Positions 1 to 8,029 of a DNA stretch of 18,316 bases are shown here, one piece after another. How positions within the stretch are numbered: the first letter of the stretch is position 1; each line of letters opens with the position of its first letter. The DNA is taken from NCBI GenBank assembly GCA_029560455.1, contig JAKQKW010000051.1, forward strand, positions 1 to 18,316, written 5' to 3'. The notes beneath the pieces are model-generated. The model had not been told where the DNA came from. It made no database searches and saw nothing but the letters and a program-made list of their open reading frames with translations. The translations under genes and the position numbers were made by a program. The DNA is from Candidatus Rifleibacteriota bacterium. Its GTDB lineage: Bacteria; Riflebacteria; Ozemobacteria; Ozemobacterales; Ozemobacteraceae.

Positions 1-1017
1 GCCCAGCGAAACTGCGAGAGTGCTGAGACCAACTGAATCCATAACGGTTTTGCCGGCTTTGACGCCACCCTTAACTTCGAACGAAATCATGGCGCCGGGA
101 CCAGACATCTGCTTTTTTGCAAGCTCATACTGAGGATGCGAGCGCAGACCGGGGTATTTAACCCACTCGATTTTAGGATGTTTTTCGAGTTCTTCAGCCA
201 GTTTCATGGCGTTTTCCTGGGCGACTTTAACGCGCAGTGCCAGGGTTTTAACGCCCCTGAGAACCAACCATGCCTGGTGCGGATCTATAGTTCCGCCCAT
301 CTGGCAGATAACCCGGTGCATATTCTTCATCATATCCTGGTTGCTGGTAACCAGCATGCCGGCGACAACGTCGCTGTGGCCGTTGAGAAATTTGGTCATG
401 CTGTGCAGCACGATGTCAGCGCCGAGTTTCAGAGGCTTCTGAAGCATCGGGCTGCAGAAGGTGTTGTCGACCACGAGAATGGCCCCTGCTTCATGTGCAA
501 CTTTGGCACAGGCAGCGATATCGGTGATGCTGAGAGTCGGGTTGGCCGGAGTTTCGACGTAAACCATGGCGGTATTCTTTTTAATCGCATTTTTTACGTT
601 GTTAACATCGGAACTGTCGACAAATGTTGATTCAACGCCGAATCTGGTCAATTCTTTTTCGAGAATGGTACGGGTCGGGCCGTATACCGAGCCGGTCGAC
701 ACAACGTGTTTGCCGGCGCCGAGAAAAGTCATGAAGACGGTGGAAATGGCTGACATGCCGGTTGCGGTAGCCAGACCGAACTTGCCGCCTTCGAGCTCGG
801 CAACACATCTTTCAAGAGCAGCATTAGTCGGATTGCCAATACGGGTATATTTATAACCATCATCTTTGCCGGAAAATCTGGCAGCGCCCTGGTCGGCATC
901 TTCGAAGGCAAAGGTCGAAGACTGATAAATCGGAACGCTGACGCCTCCAAACAGTTTGTCAGGAGCCTGGCCGGCATGGATACAGGCGGTATCGAATTTT
1001 ACTTCTGCATGTTTCAT
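1..1017 (-). CDS. PLP-dependent trans-sulfuration enzyme (methionine gamma-lyase / cystathionine gamma-lyase type), C-terminus cut off
   Basis: This is a Cys/Met-metabolism PLP enzyme of fold type I, cytosolic, acting on sulfur amino acids. The 339 visible codons cover the cofactor domain and much of the C-terminal domain; family members have about 390-400 residues, so roughly 60 are missing past the window edge. Seen: the substrate/cofactor Tyr-Arg segment YTRIGNPT (57-64), the active-site loop VYGPT (111-115), the PLP-ring Asp in VVDNTF (D184), and the Schiff-base lysine in HSMTKFLNGHSDV (K209). The start is the ATG preceded by a GGAAAGGAAG purine tract. Overall the sequence reads closest to methionine gamma-lyase, but the cysteine typical of those enzymes (YGCT) is proline here, so cystathionine gamma-lyase or O-acetylhomoserine sulfhydrylase activity is also possible. 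It has its own candidate promoter and is separated from the tRNA by a terminator. Confidence 0.9.
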   Translation of the reverse strand, partial: MKHAEVKFDTACIHAGQAPDKLFGGVSVPIYQSSTFAFEDADQGAARFSGKDDGYKYTRIGNPTNAALERCVAELEGGKFGLATATGMSAISTVFMTFLGAGKHVVSTGSVYGPTRTILEKELTRFGVESTFVDSSDVNNVKNAIKKNTAMVYVETPANPTLSITDIAACAKVAHEAGAILVVDNTFCSPMLQKPLKLGADIVLHSMTKFLNGHSDVVAGMLVTSNQDMMKNMHRVICQMGGTIDPHQAWLVLRGVKTLALRVKVAQENAMKLAEELEKHPKIEWVKYPGLRSHPQYELAKKQMSGPGAMISFEVKGGVKAGKTVMDSVGLSTLAVSLG

Positions 1018-1058
1018 CTCTGATTCTTCCTTTCCCCTGATTGTGAAAATTTTCTGCT

Positions 1059-1087
1059 ATACTAAGCCGCTTTTTTAAGTTTGTCCA
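1059..1087 (-). promoter_or_regulatory. Candidate sigma70-type promoter of the PLP enzyme gene
   Basis: On the minus strand a TGGACA -35 element and a TAGTAT -10 element are separated by exactly 17 bp. They sit about 40 bp upstream of the start codon and downstream of the tRNA terminator. The match is by eye only. Confidence 0.5.
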
Positions 1088-1143
1088 GCAAGTTTTAGAA
1101 AGTTGTAAGATTTTATATTACAAACACAAATTATCAGTCTGGC

Positions 1144-1180
1144 GAAAATGAAAAACCGCCATCTGAAACAGATGACGGTC
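1144..1180 (-). terminator. Rho-independent terminator after tRNA-Pro
   Basis: The minus strand forms an 11-bp stem (ACCGTCATCTG pairing with CAGATGGCGGT, one G-T wobble) with a TTT loop, followed at once by a T-rich run. It lies 7 bp past the 3' end of the tRNA and isolates it from the PLP enzyme gene. The plus strand lacks a T tract, so it works in one direction. Confidence 0.85.
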
Positions 1181-1186
1181 TTCGGG

Positions 1187-1259
1187 TCGGGGCGACTGGA
1201 CTCGAACCAGCGACCACTTGAACCCCATTCAAGTACGCTACCAACTGCGCTACGCCCCG
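1187..1259 (-). tRNA. tRNA-Pro, anticodon GGG
   Basis: A full cloverleaf fits in 73 nt: acceptor stem CGGGGCG/CGCCCCG with discriminator A, D stem GCGC/GCGT with a GG-containing loop, anticodon stem CTTGA/TCAAG enclosing the loop ATGGGGT with anticodon GGG, a five-base variable region, and T arm GCTGG/CCAGT with the loop TTCGAGT. The anticodon reads proline CCC/CCU codons. The 3' CCA is not encoded: the genomic bases after the discriminator are CCC, so a nucleotidyltransferase must add it. Its promoter lies about 40 bp upstream and a terminator 7 bp downstream, so it appears to be a single-gene transcription unit. Confidence 0.95.
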
Positions 1260-1300
1260 ATTGGTCGAGCTGAAGATTCAGCTGCAGAACCAGTTTATCT

Positions 1301-1329
1301 ATTTTATCAGAAATGCAGGCAATAATCAA
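1301..1329 (-). promoter_or_regulatory. Candidate promoter of tRNA-Pro
   Basis: On the minus strand, TTGATT and TAAAAT are 17 bp apart, placing the transcription start near 1294, about 35 bp ahead of the mature tRNA 5' end. The -35 box begins just beyond the hairpin that follows the CoA-transferase gene. Confidence 0.55.
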
Positions 1330-1331
1330 CA

Positions 1332-1356
1332 CAATTTTGCCGTGCTGGCAAAATTG
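1332..1356 (-). terminator. Hairpin after the CoA-transferase gene, probable weak terminator
   Basis: A perfect 10-bp stem (CAATTTTGCC with GGCAAAATTG) around a 5-nt loop starts 15 bp after the CoA-transferase stop codon. On the minus strand it is followed by TGTTGATTATT rather than a clean T run, so termination may be partial, or the hairpin may serve mainly as an mRNA 3' end. Confidence 0.5.
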
Positions 1357-1370
1357 CCGGAATTATGGCC

Positions 1371-2555
1371 TCAGATAACAGCTTCGGCCCGAAAGCCTTC
1401 GATCTGTTGTGATGAATAGCCAAGTGAGGCAAGAATTTCATCGTTGTGCTGACCGAGAACTGGAGCCGGAGCCTTGACTTCGGCTGGAGTGTCAGAGAGT
1501 TTAACCGGGCTGCCCGGGACCTTAACCATGCCGGCTACCGGGTGTGCAAGTTCAAGGAGCATGTTGCGAGCAAGAACCTGCGGGTCTGAAAGCACCTGGC
1601 TTATGGTGTTGATCGGACCAGCCGGCACATGGCCCTCTTCGAGCTTTTTCAGCCAGTATGAAGAAGGCTGCCCCTGCATGGCTTCGTTCAATTGAGGCAG
1701 CAGGTCGGGCATGTGATCGCAGCGGCTGCGATTACTTTCATAGCGTTTATCGGTCGCCAGGTCAGGGCGTTCGATGATCTCACAGAGCTTCAACCACAGA
1801 GCGTCATTACCGCAGGCAATGTTGATATAGCCATCAGCGGTTCTGACCGAAGTAAAAGGCGCGATCGATGGGTGGCGGTTACCGATCGGAACCGGGTCGA
1901 TCCCAGAGCCGGTGAAACGGGCAATTGCATTCTCAAGAATGGCGACCATGCAGTCAAGCATTGCAACATCGACCATCTGGCCTTTTCCAGTGTGGGTTCT
2001 ATTATAGAGAGCACTCAGAATACCGATGGCAGAGAAGACTCCTGCGAAGATGTCAGCGATCGAGCTGCCAACTTTGGTCGGCTGCGAAGCATCGGGCCCG
2101 GTGATGCTCATCAGGCCGCCCATTCCCTGAATGATCAGGTCATAGGCGGGGCGGCTGCTGTAGGGGCCGGTCTGACCAAAGCCTGACGAGGCGCAATAAA
2201 TCAGCTTCGGGTTGATCTTTTTCAGGGCGGCGTAATCGAGGCCGAGTTTTTTCATGACACCGGGAAAAAAGTTTTCGACAACGACATCCGCGTCTTTCAC
2301 GAGCTTCAGAAATATTTCACGCCCTTTTTCGGCTTTCAGATCAAGGGTAAGGCTTTTTTTGCCCCGGTTGATACTCATGAAGTAGGCACTCTCACCATGC
2401 AGGTGCGGGCCAAAGGCTCTTGAATCATCGCCGGTACCTGGCTTTTCGATCTTGATGATTTCGGCTCCGAGGTCAGCAAGGGTCATGGTACAGAATGGCC
2501 CGGCCAAAACTCTGGTCAGGTCGATAACTTTAATTCCGTGCAGCGGTCCGGGCAT
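1371..2555 (-). CDS. Class III CoA-transferase (CaiB/BaiF family)
   Basis: Family III CoA-transferases move CoA between carboxylic acids without a ping-pong covalent CoA intermediate; known members act on formate/oxalate, carnitine, bile acids, succinate or other acyl groups. The 394-residue length is normal. Seen: the N-terminal signature GIKVIDLTRVLAGPF (7-21), the GAEIIKIEKPGTGD nucleotide-binding segment (30-43), MSINRGKKSLTLDLK (60-74), and the catalytic aspartate in SSIADIFAG at D168, matching Asp169 of formyl-CoA transferase. The start ATG has a GGAG site located inside the end of the preceding hydrolase gene, 3 bp away, so the two are probably co-translated. The acyl substrate cannot be told from sequence. 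An amidase/nitrilase partner suggests the pair frees and then activates a carboxylic acid, which is inference. Confidence 0.92.
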   Translation of the reverse strand: MPGPLHGIKVIDLTRVLAGPFCTMTLADLGAEIIKIEKPGTGDDSRAFGPHLHGESAYFMSINRGKKSLTLDLKAEKGREIFLKLVKDADVVVENFFPGVMKKLGLDYAALKKINPKLIYCASSGFGQTGPYSSRPAYDLIIQGMGGLMSITGPDASQPTKVGSSIADIFAGVFSAIGILSALYNRTHTGKGQMVDVAMLDCMVAILENAIARFTGSGIDPVPIGNRHPSIAPFTSVRTADGYINIACGNDALWLKLCEIIERPDLATDKRYESNRSRCDHMPDLLPQLNEAMQGQPSSYWLKKLEEGHVPAGPINTISQVLSDPQVLARNMLLELAHPVAGMVKVPGSPVKLSDTPAEVKAPAPVLGQHNDEILASLGYSSQQIEGFRAEAVI

Positions 2556-2558
2556 TTT

Positions 2559-3455
2559 TTATCTCCAACGGGTGTTGTAGGGAATTCTGCGGGCCGGTTC
2601 GAATGAAGAACGGCCTTCGGTAAGAATCCCGACGTATGATGTGATATTGCGGTCTTCGAGATGATCAAAGATCTGCGGAGTGGAAGAATTTGGAACGACA
2701 GTGCGAATCGGGTCTGGATCAAGGTCGGCCCAGACAAATTCGTCACAGGCACGAGCCTGAGAAAGCTTAACACCGTTAGGGTGCACGATCATCGATGAGC
2801 CAAAGAAATAGGCACCGCTGGCATCAGGCCCGACGCTGTTGGCGGCAATCCAATACACATGGTTGTCATAGGCTCGGGCGCGGTTGGTGAGTTCCCAGTG
2901 GTCGAAAGTGCGCATAAAAGCCGAAGGACGGCAAATAACCTCGGCACCTTTGAGAGCCGTTACACGGGCAAGTTCGGGGAAATCACCATCGTAGCAGATA
3001 ACGATGCCGATTTTTCCGATCGGGGTGTTAATGCAGCATGAATCGGTGCCGGGAGTTGTCCAGCCGCCGCCTTCGAGTCTTTCAGTCGGGAACGGATGGG
3101 TTTTGCGATAAACACCAAGCACGCCATCAGGGCCGATCAGGGCGGCGCTGTTGTAAACGATATGCTTTTCGGGGCCTCTTTCATAGGTGGGAAAACAGAT
3201 ATAGCAGTTGAACTCTTTTGCCCAGGCGATTGCCTGTTCGGTGAGGCGGCCCGGAATTGTGTCGACGGCATCCCAGAGGTCTTCTGCCTTGCCGCGCGGT
3301 GTGAAACCGGTGGTAAAGCTTTCTGGCAGAACGATGAGATTCGCTTTCGAGGCGCGCGAGCATTCAGCTATCAGTTCGTAGGCTCTTCCCATGTTGCGTT
3401 CTACGGCCATTGGCTCGACAGAAAACTGTACGGCAGCGGCAACGATTTTTTGCAT
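2559..3455 (-). CDS. Carbon-nitrogen hydrolase (nitrilase superfamily)
   Basis: Nitrilase-superfamily enzymes hydrolyse nitriles, amides or carbamoyl groups through a Glu-Lys-Cys triad. All three are visible in 298 residues: E45 in VLPESF, K118 in YRKTHPFP, and the nucleophile C154 in VICYDGDFPELAR. A further segment RPSAFMRTFDHWELTNRARA (176-195) and YDNHVYWIAANSVG are typical of the fold. No N-terminal signal is present, so it is cytosolic. The start follows a good AAAGGAG site. It is the first gene of an operon with the class III CoA-transferase. The subgroup is unclear: an amidase, omega-amidase, N-carbamoyl amidase or true nitrilase are all possible, and I do not assign a substrate. Confidence 0.9.
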   Translation of the reverse strand: MQKIVAAAVQFSVEPMAVERNMGRAYELIAECSRASKANLIVLPESFTTGFTPRGKAEDLWDAVDTIPGRLTEQAIAWAKEFNCYICFPTYERGPEKHIVYNSAALIGPDGVLGVYRKTHPFPTERLEGGGWTTPGTDSCCINTPIGKIGIVICYDGDFPELARVTALKGAEVICRPSAFMRTFDHWELTNRARAYDNHVYWIAANSVGPDASGAYFFGSSMIVHPNGVKLSQARACDEFVWADLDPDPIRTVVPNSSTPQIFDHLEDRNITSYVGILTEGRSSFEPARRIPYNTRWR

Positions 3456-3499
3456 ACTTCATATACTCCTTTGAACCATGCGTTAAAACTTGGTTTATT

Positions 3500-3528
3500 A
3501 TTTTAGCACAAACTGCAGTTATTTTCCA
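3500..3528 (-). promoter_or_regulatory. Candidate extended -10 promoter for the hydrolase/CoA-transferase operon
   Basis: On the minus strand TGGAAA and TAAAAT are 17 bp apart, and the -10 is preceded by the extended element TGC. The start point would be near 3493, giving a leader of about 38 nt that holds the AAAGGAG ribosome site. Confidence 0.5.
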
Positions 3529-3543
3529 TGGGCGGTTTAGTGG

Positions 3544-3573
3544 TTGAATTAGGGCTGCCGTTTGGAGTATAAG
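3544..3573 (+). promoter_or_regulatory. Candidate promoter of pgi
   Basis: TTGAAT and TATAAG are spaced 18 bp. The predicted start near 3580 leaves a leader of about 30 nt with a TGGAGG ribosome site. It faces away from the hydrolase promoter without overlapping it. Its position rules against the upstream in-frame TTG at 3562 as the start of pgi. Confidence 0.5.
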
Positions 3574-3609
3574 GTTTCTGTAAGACATACCGACCTGCTG
3601 GAGGTTCAA

Positions 3610-5304
<1,695 letters not shown>

Positions 5305-5312
5305 GCGGGCAG

Positions 5313-5341
5313 TTGCAGAAACATTTAAAATTGGTTATCTT
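5313..5341 (+). promoter_or_regulatory. Weak candidate promoter for the small charged protein
   Basis: TTGCAG is followed after 17 bp by TATCTT. A better-looking TATAAG starts at 5341 but lacks a -35 at proper spacing. Read-through from pgi is an equal alternative. Confidence 0.3.
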
Positions 5342-5377
5342 ATAAGTAGATAGTTTTAAATGAAAGGTGGCAGATCT

Positions 5378-5650
5378 ATGATTTCAGCAAGAGTAAATGG
5401 TTATCAGCCCAGACAGGCAGAACTGGCCCGCGAACAGGAACCAAGAGAAGTTGAACGCCGGCAGCCAGATCAAAACCGTCAGGTTGCTGACGAAAGACGG
5501 GCAGAGCGCAACGAAAGAGCTGACAGAGCTGAACGTGATCGCGCCGAACAGGCCCGCCAGGCTGCTGAACAGCGAAGGGCCGAGCAGGCTTCGAACCGCC
5601 AGCGTCAACCCGAAAGAACTCTTGGCAGAAACGTAGACGTTTACGCCTGA
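5378..5650 (+). CDS. Small Arg/Glu/Gln/Ala-rich charged protein, function unknown
   Basis: A 90-residue protein of strongly biased composition. After a short N-terminus (MISARVNGYQPRQAEL) it consists almost only of Arg, Glu, Ala, Gln, Asn and Asp, with irregular repeats of the type RAERxER and AEQRRAEQ, ending in LGRNVDVYA. It has no hydrophobic core, signal peptide or cysteine; a single long charged helix or a disordered chain is expected. The ATG at 5378 is chosen because an AAAGGTGG site precedes it by 7 nt; an in-frame ATG at 5360 lies upstream of that site. A strong terminator follows. The clear ribosome site and terminator argue that it is a real gene despite low complexity. I do not recognise a family. 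Confidence 0.65.
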   Translation: MISARVNGYQPRQAELAREQEPREVERRQPDQNRQVADERRAERNERADRAERDRAEQARQAAEQRRAEQASNRQRQPERTLGRNVDVYA

Positions 5651-5672
5651 TTTTTTGTAAGATCTCCAGCCA

Positions 5673-5710
5673 ATACCCGGTTGCCTCAGGGCAGCCGGGT
5701 ATTTTTATCT
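5673..5710 (+). terminator. Strong Rho-independent terminator
   Basis: ATACCCGGTTGCC pairs with GGCAGCCGGGTAT (13 bp including one G-T) around a TCAG loop, followed by TTTTATCT. It lies 22 bp after the small charged-protein gene and separates it from the microcompartment operon. Confidence 0.9.
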
Positions 5711-5725
5711 CGCCCAGCTATTTTG

Positions 5726-5754
5726 TTGCACGTTAGCGGGGAATCTGGTAGATT
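5726..5754 (+). promoter_or_regulatory. Candidate promoter of the microcompartment/DeoC operon
   Basis: TTGCAC and TAGATT are 17 bp apart, directly after the preceding terminator. The start would be near 5761, about 25 nt ahead of the first gene. No clear operator was seen. Confidence 0.5.
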
Positions 5755-5785
5755 TTTCAGGTAAAATTCATGCAGCAGGTGAAAA

Positions 5786-6049
5786 ATGTATTTAGGTCGC
5801 GTGCTTGGCCGGGCGGTATGCACAGCTAAAGACCCGCAGCTCGAAGGGCTGAAGCTGATCATCGTCACCAAAATCGATGGGAATGGCAATGCCAAGGGCC
5901 GACCGTTCATTGCCTGTGATTCGACCGGTGCCGGCAATGGCGAAACCGTTTTTCTCTGCGGTGGTGGTGAAGCGGCTTTTCCGTTCGTAAAAAAGCGACC
6001 GCCGTCTGACGCCAGTATTCTTGGAATTATTGACCAGATTGAAAGCTGA
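5786..6049 (+). CDS. Microcompartment vertex protein, EutN/CcmL family (BMC-P), copy 1
   Basis: EutN/CcmL proteins form pentamers that cap the vertices of bacterial microcompartment shells. The 87-residue length is typical. Seen: the N-terminal strand MYLGRVLGRAVCT, the LEGLKLIIVTKID segment (17-31 region), the central motif DSTGAGNGETVFLCGGGEAA, and the C-terminal DASILGIIDQIE, which together follow the family consensus. The start has an AGGTGA ribosome site 3-8 nt upstream. It is the first gene of a three-gene operon: the second vertex protein follows after only 2 bp, then the aldolase fusion. Its insertion-free GAGxGE loop makes it the more canonical of the two copies. Confidence 0.93.
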   Translation: MYLGRVLGRAVCTAKDPQLEGLKLIIVTKIDGNGNAKGRPFIACDSTGAGNGETVFLCGGGEAAFPFVKKRPPSDASILGIIDQIES

Positions 6050-6051
6050 TT

Positions 6052-6360
6052 ATGGAAATCGCAAAAGTTGTAAAAAAAGTTGTTGCGACGGTTAAGAACG
6101 CGGCCTTTGAAGGGTATCCGCTTCTTCTGGTTCAGCCATTGTCCATGAAATTCGAGAACAAGGGGTCTGAGGTGCTTTGTATCGATTTTATCGGCGCAGA
6201 CCTTGGCGAAGTCGTAATGATAATGAAGGAAGGCAGTTCAGTAAACGATATGATGGGTCTGGCAGAAGCTCCTGCCGACGCAGCAATCATCGGAATTGTC
6301 GATCACATCGTTCTCGATGACCGCAAAATATTTGAAAAATCTCGTGCCGAAGCAGCTTAG
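6052..6360 (+). CDS. Microcompartment vertex protein, EutN/CcmL family (BMC-P), divergent copy 2
   Basis: A second vertex-protein paralogue of 102 residues. The family layout is clear: [20 protein letters not shown] at the N-terminus, a [11 protein letters not shown] strand, the central [20 protein letters not shown] and the closing [15 protein letters not shown]. It differs from its neighbour in the pore-region loop (GADLGE in place of GAGxGE), in a longer strand-connecting segment with several lysines, and in a charged C-terminal tail of about 15 residues ([12 protein letters not shown]). There is only a weak ribosome site, and the start is 2 bp after the previous stop, so translation is probably coupled. 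Many microcompartment loci carry several vertex paralogues; the tail may face cargo, which is inference. Confidence 0.88.
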   Translation: MEIAKVVKKVVATVKNAAFEGYPLLLVQPLSMKFENKGSEVLCIDFIGADLGEVVMIMKEGSSVNDMMGLAEAPADAAIIGIVDHIVLDDRKIFEKSRAEAA

Positions 6361-6374
6361 CAGGAGGCTTATTG

Positions 6375-7892
6375 ATGGAATCGATTGTTGAACAGATTGC
6401 AAAAGAAGTTATGTTGAAGCTGAAATCAGACTCAGCCAACCGCGGGTCTTCATACACGCCGCCACCGCGCCGCCTGGAAGACAACGAACGCCCGGTAACC
6501 CGTGAAGCAGGCCAGTCAGCAATACTTCTGACTGCCAACTTCAAGGTTGTCGATCAGGTTCTTGGCCAGCTGAAAGCTCTTGCGCCTGAAGGCGGCAAGC
6601 TGATTGTCTCTTCGTATCTTTATGAAAATTTCGGCAAAGACAACCTTGGCCGCGGTTTTCAGCTGATTCACTCAGGCAATGTTGCCAGTCACAAGGTTCT
6701 CGACGGAATCAGTCATCTCCTCGTTCCATCGCTGTCTATCAACAGCCTGTCAAAGGCCGCCAATCTGATTGCCGACACTTTTGCTACAAGAGTTCTCTGC
6801 CACGCCCTTGGTGATGGTATTAAAATTACGGTTACTGACGAATCAATACTTGATGCGACGCGTTATTTCCCGGCCGGTGTGGCCAGAAAAATCGACCAGC
6901 TGCGCCGTGAACTTGAAGGCATGGGCGTAACTTTCCAGCGCGGCAGTATCAAGGTAACTCCGAACCATAAGTGCACAGATTGTGCTGCCGGCAAATGCGC
7001 TGACTGCACCAGCTGTGCTCCATCGGCCAGTCAGGGCAAAAAACTCTCTGACCCGCCGCCGATTGCGACAATTTCTGACAAACCCGGCAAAACCAGTGCC
7101 TGCACAGCTGAAAGTTGCAGCAAAAGCTATGGCAGCTGTGTTTCCGAATGTGCCGAAAAGGTAAAAGAAGTAATAAAAGCCGGTGCCGAGCGCATCGAAA
7201 AGGGTCTGGGCGCGCCGATTCCCGGCAGCGAACTGGCCCGCTACATCGACCATACCCTTCTCAAGCCTAATGCCACCCGCGAAGAAATTGTCAAACTCTG
7301 CGAAGAAGCCAGAGAATACAAGTTTGCTTCGGTCTGCGTCAACCCGGCCTATGTTGGCCTCTCTGCCAAACTGCTCGAAGGCAGCCCGGTAAAAGTCTGC
7401 ACAGTCATCGGCTTCCCCCTTGGCGCGACCTCATCTTTCGTCAAAGCAACGGAAACCCGTGATGCCGTTGCAAACGGTGCTACAGAGATCGACATGGTCA
7501 TCAATGTTGGGGCCCTCAAGTCAAAAGACTACGAGCTGGTTAAAAACGATATAGCCAGAGTTGTTGAAGCTGCCGGCGGCAACTGCGTCAAGGTTATTCT
7601 CGAGACTTCACTTCTCAACGATGAAGAAAAGGTCAAGGCCTGCGAGCTCTCGAAACTTGCCGGCGCCGACTTCGTTAAAACCTCAACCGGTTTCAGCACC
7701 GGCGGCGCAACGCTTGAGGACATCTGCCTGATGCGTAAAGTCGTTGGTCCGACTATGGGGGTCAAGGCAAGCGGCGGTATTCGCGATACCGAAACTGCCG
7801 TGCGCATGATTCAGATTGGTGCTACCCGTGTTGGTGCCAGCGCCTCGGTCGGAATCGTCAAGGGCGAAAAACCAGCCGGCAAAGGTTATTGA
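6375..7892 (+). CDS. deoC: Fusion: encapsulation helix + flavoprotein-like domain + Cys-rich linker + deoxyribose-phosphate aldolase
   Basis: The C-terminal part (about 285-500) is a complete class I aldolase that splits 2-deoxyribose 5-phosphate into glyceraldehyde 3-phosphate and acetaldehyde. Seen: YIDHTLLKP (290-298), D373 in EIDMVIN, the Schiff-base lysine in [11 protein letters not shown] (K435) and K464 in GVKASGGIR. Stand-alone DeoC is about 220-260 residues; this protein has 505. Residues 2-17 ([16 protein letters not shown]) form an amphipathic helix like microcompartment encapsulation peptides, followed by a Pro/Arg-rich spacer. Residues about 47-195 resemble flavoprotein-like domains found in microcompartment loci ([18 protein letters not shown]); this call is tentative. 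Residues 200-259 hold nine cysteines. The ATG at 6375 is chosen over a TTG 3 bp earlier because AGGAGG lies 7 nt before it. It follows two vertex-protein genes by 14 bp. The aldehyde product fits confinement in a shell. Confidence 0.9.
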   Translation: MESIVEQIAKEVMLKLKSDSANRGSSYTPPPRRLEDNERPVTREAGQSAILLTANFKVVDQVLGQLKALAPEGGKLIVSSYLYENFGKDNLGRGFQLIHSGNVASHKVLDGISHLLVPSLSINSLSKAANLIADTFATRVLCHALGDGIKITVTDESILDATRYFPAGVARKIDQLRRELEGMGVTFQRGSIKVTPNHKCTDCAAGKCADCTSCAPSASQGKKLSDPPPIATISDKPGKTSACTAESCSKSYGSCVSECAEKVKEVIKAGAERIEKGLGAPIPGSELARYIDHTLLKPNATREEIVKLCEEAREYKFASVCVNPAYVGLSAKLLEGSPVKVCTVIGFPLGATSSFVKATETRDAVANGATEIDMVINVGALKSKDYELVKNDIARVVEAAGGNCVKVILETSLLNDEEKVKACELSKLAGADFVKTSTGFSTGGATLEDICLMRKVVGPTMGVKASGGIRDTETAVRMIQIGATRVGASASVGIVKGEKPAGKGY

Positions 7893-7900
7893 TAAAACTA

Positions 7901-7944
7901 AAACAAACGAACCGGGAGCCTGCGGGTTCCCGGTTCGTTTGTTT
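7901..7944. terminator. Perfect 17-bp inverted repeat, likely bidirectional terminator
   Basis: AAACAAACGAACCGGGA and its exact reverse complement flank a 10-nt loop. It starts 8 bp after the deoC fusion stop on the plus strand and 10 bp after the tiny lipoprotein-like ORF on the minus strand. T-rich flanks are stronger on the minus side (TTTGTTTTAGTTTTAT), so it can serve both convergent transcripts. Confidence 0.85.
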
Positions 7945-7954
7945 CCGGCTTATT

Positions 7955-8029
7955 TTATGACACGCAGCCGGTCAGGCTGAATGCCCAGAACATGGCAACC
8001 ATTGCATACAGAAAAATTCTTTTAACCAC
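7955..8029 (-). CDS. Tiny ORF encoding a lipoprotein-signal-like peptide (24 aa)
   Basis: A GTG-started ORF of 24 codons plus stop. The peptide begins with a basic n-region (VKR, after the initiator Met), continues with a hydrophobic stretch (IFLYAMVAMFWAFS) and ends in the lipobox LTGC followed only by Val-Ser. If processed as a lipoprotein the mature product would be just three residues. A consensus AAGGAGG site lies exactly 6 nt before the GTG, inside the upstream tiny ORF, which it overlaps by 8 bp. A strong inverted-repeat terminator follows 10 bp after the stop. The ribosome site, lipobox and terminator make chance unlikely but not excluded. Entericidin-like or other signal-only lipopeptides are the nearest idea; I recognise no family. 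Confidence 0.5.
   Translation of the reverse strand: MVKRIFLYAMVAMFWAFSLTGCVS

Noticed and set aside
136..856. Plus-strand open frames opposite the PLP enzyme gene
   Set aside because: They are antisense to a clear enzyme with intact motifs and show no family features or ribosome sites.
1075..1332. An 85-codon minus-strand open frame across the tRNA region
   Set aside because: It covers the tRNA-Pro, its terminator and promoter, so it is not a plausible gene.
3562..3609. A TTG-started 16-residue extension of pgi
   Set aside because: It begins upstream of the candidate -10 box, while the ATG at 3610 has a good TGGAGG site and gives a normal N-terminus.
5400..5640. A DNA tandem repeat or CRISPR-like array in the charged-protein gene
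   Set aside because: The repeated look comes from biased Arg/Glu/Ala/Gln codons; no unit recurs exactly and there is no repeat-spacer pattern.
6363..6374. TTG at 6372 as the start of the DeoC fusion
   Set aside because: It is only 4 nt from the AGGAGG site, whereas the ATG at 6375 has a normal 7-nt spacing.
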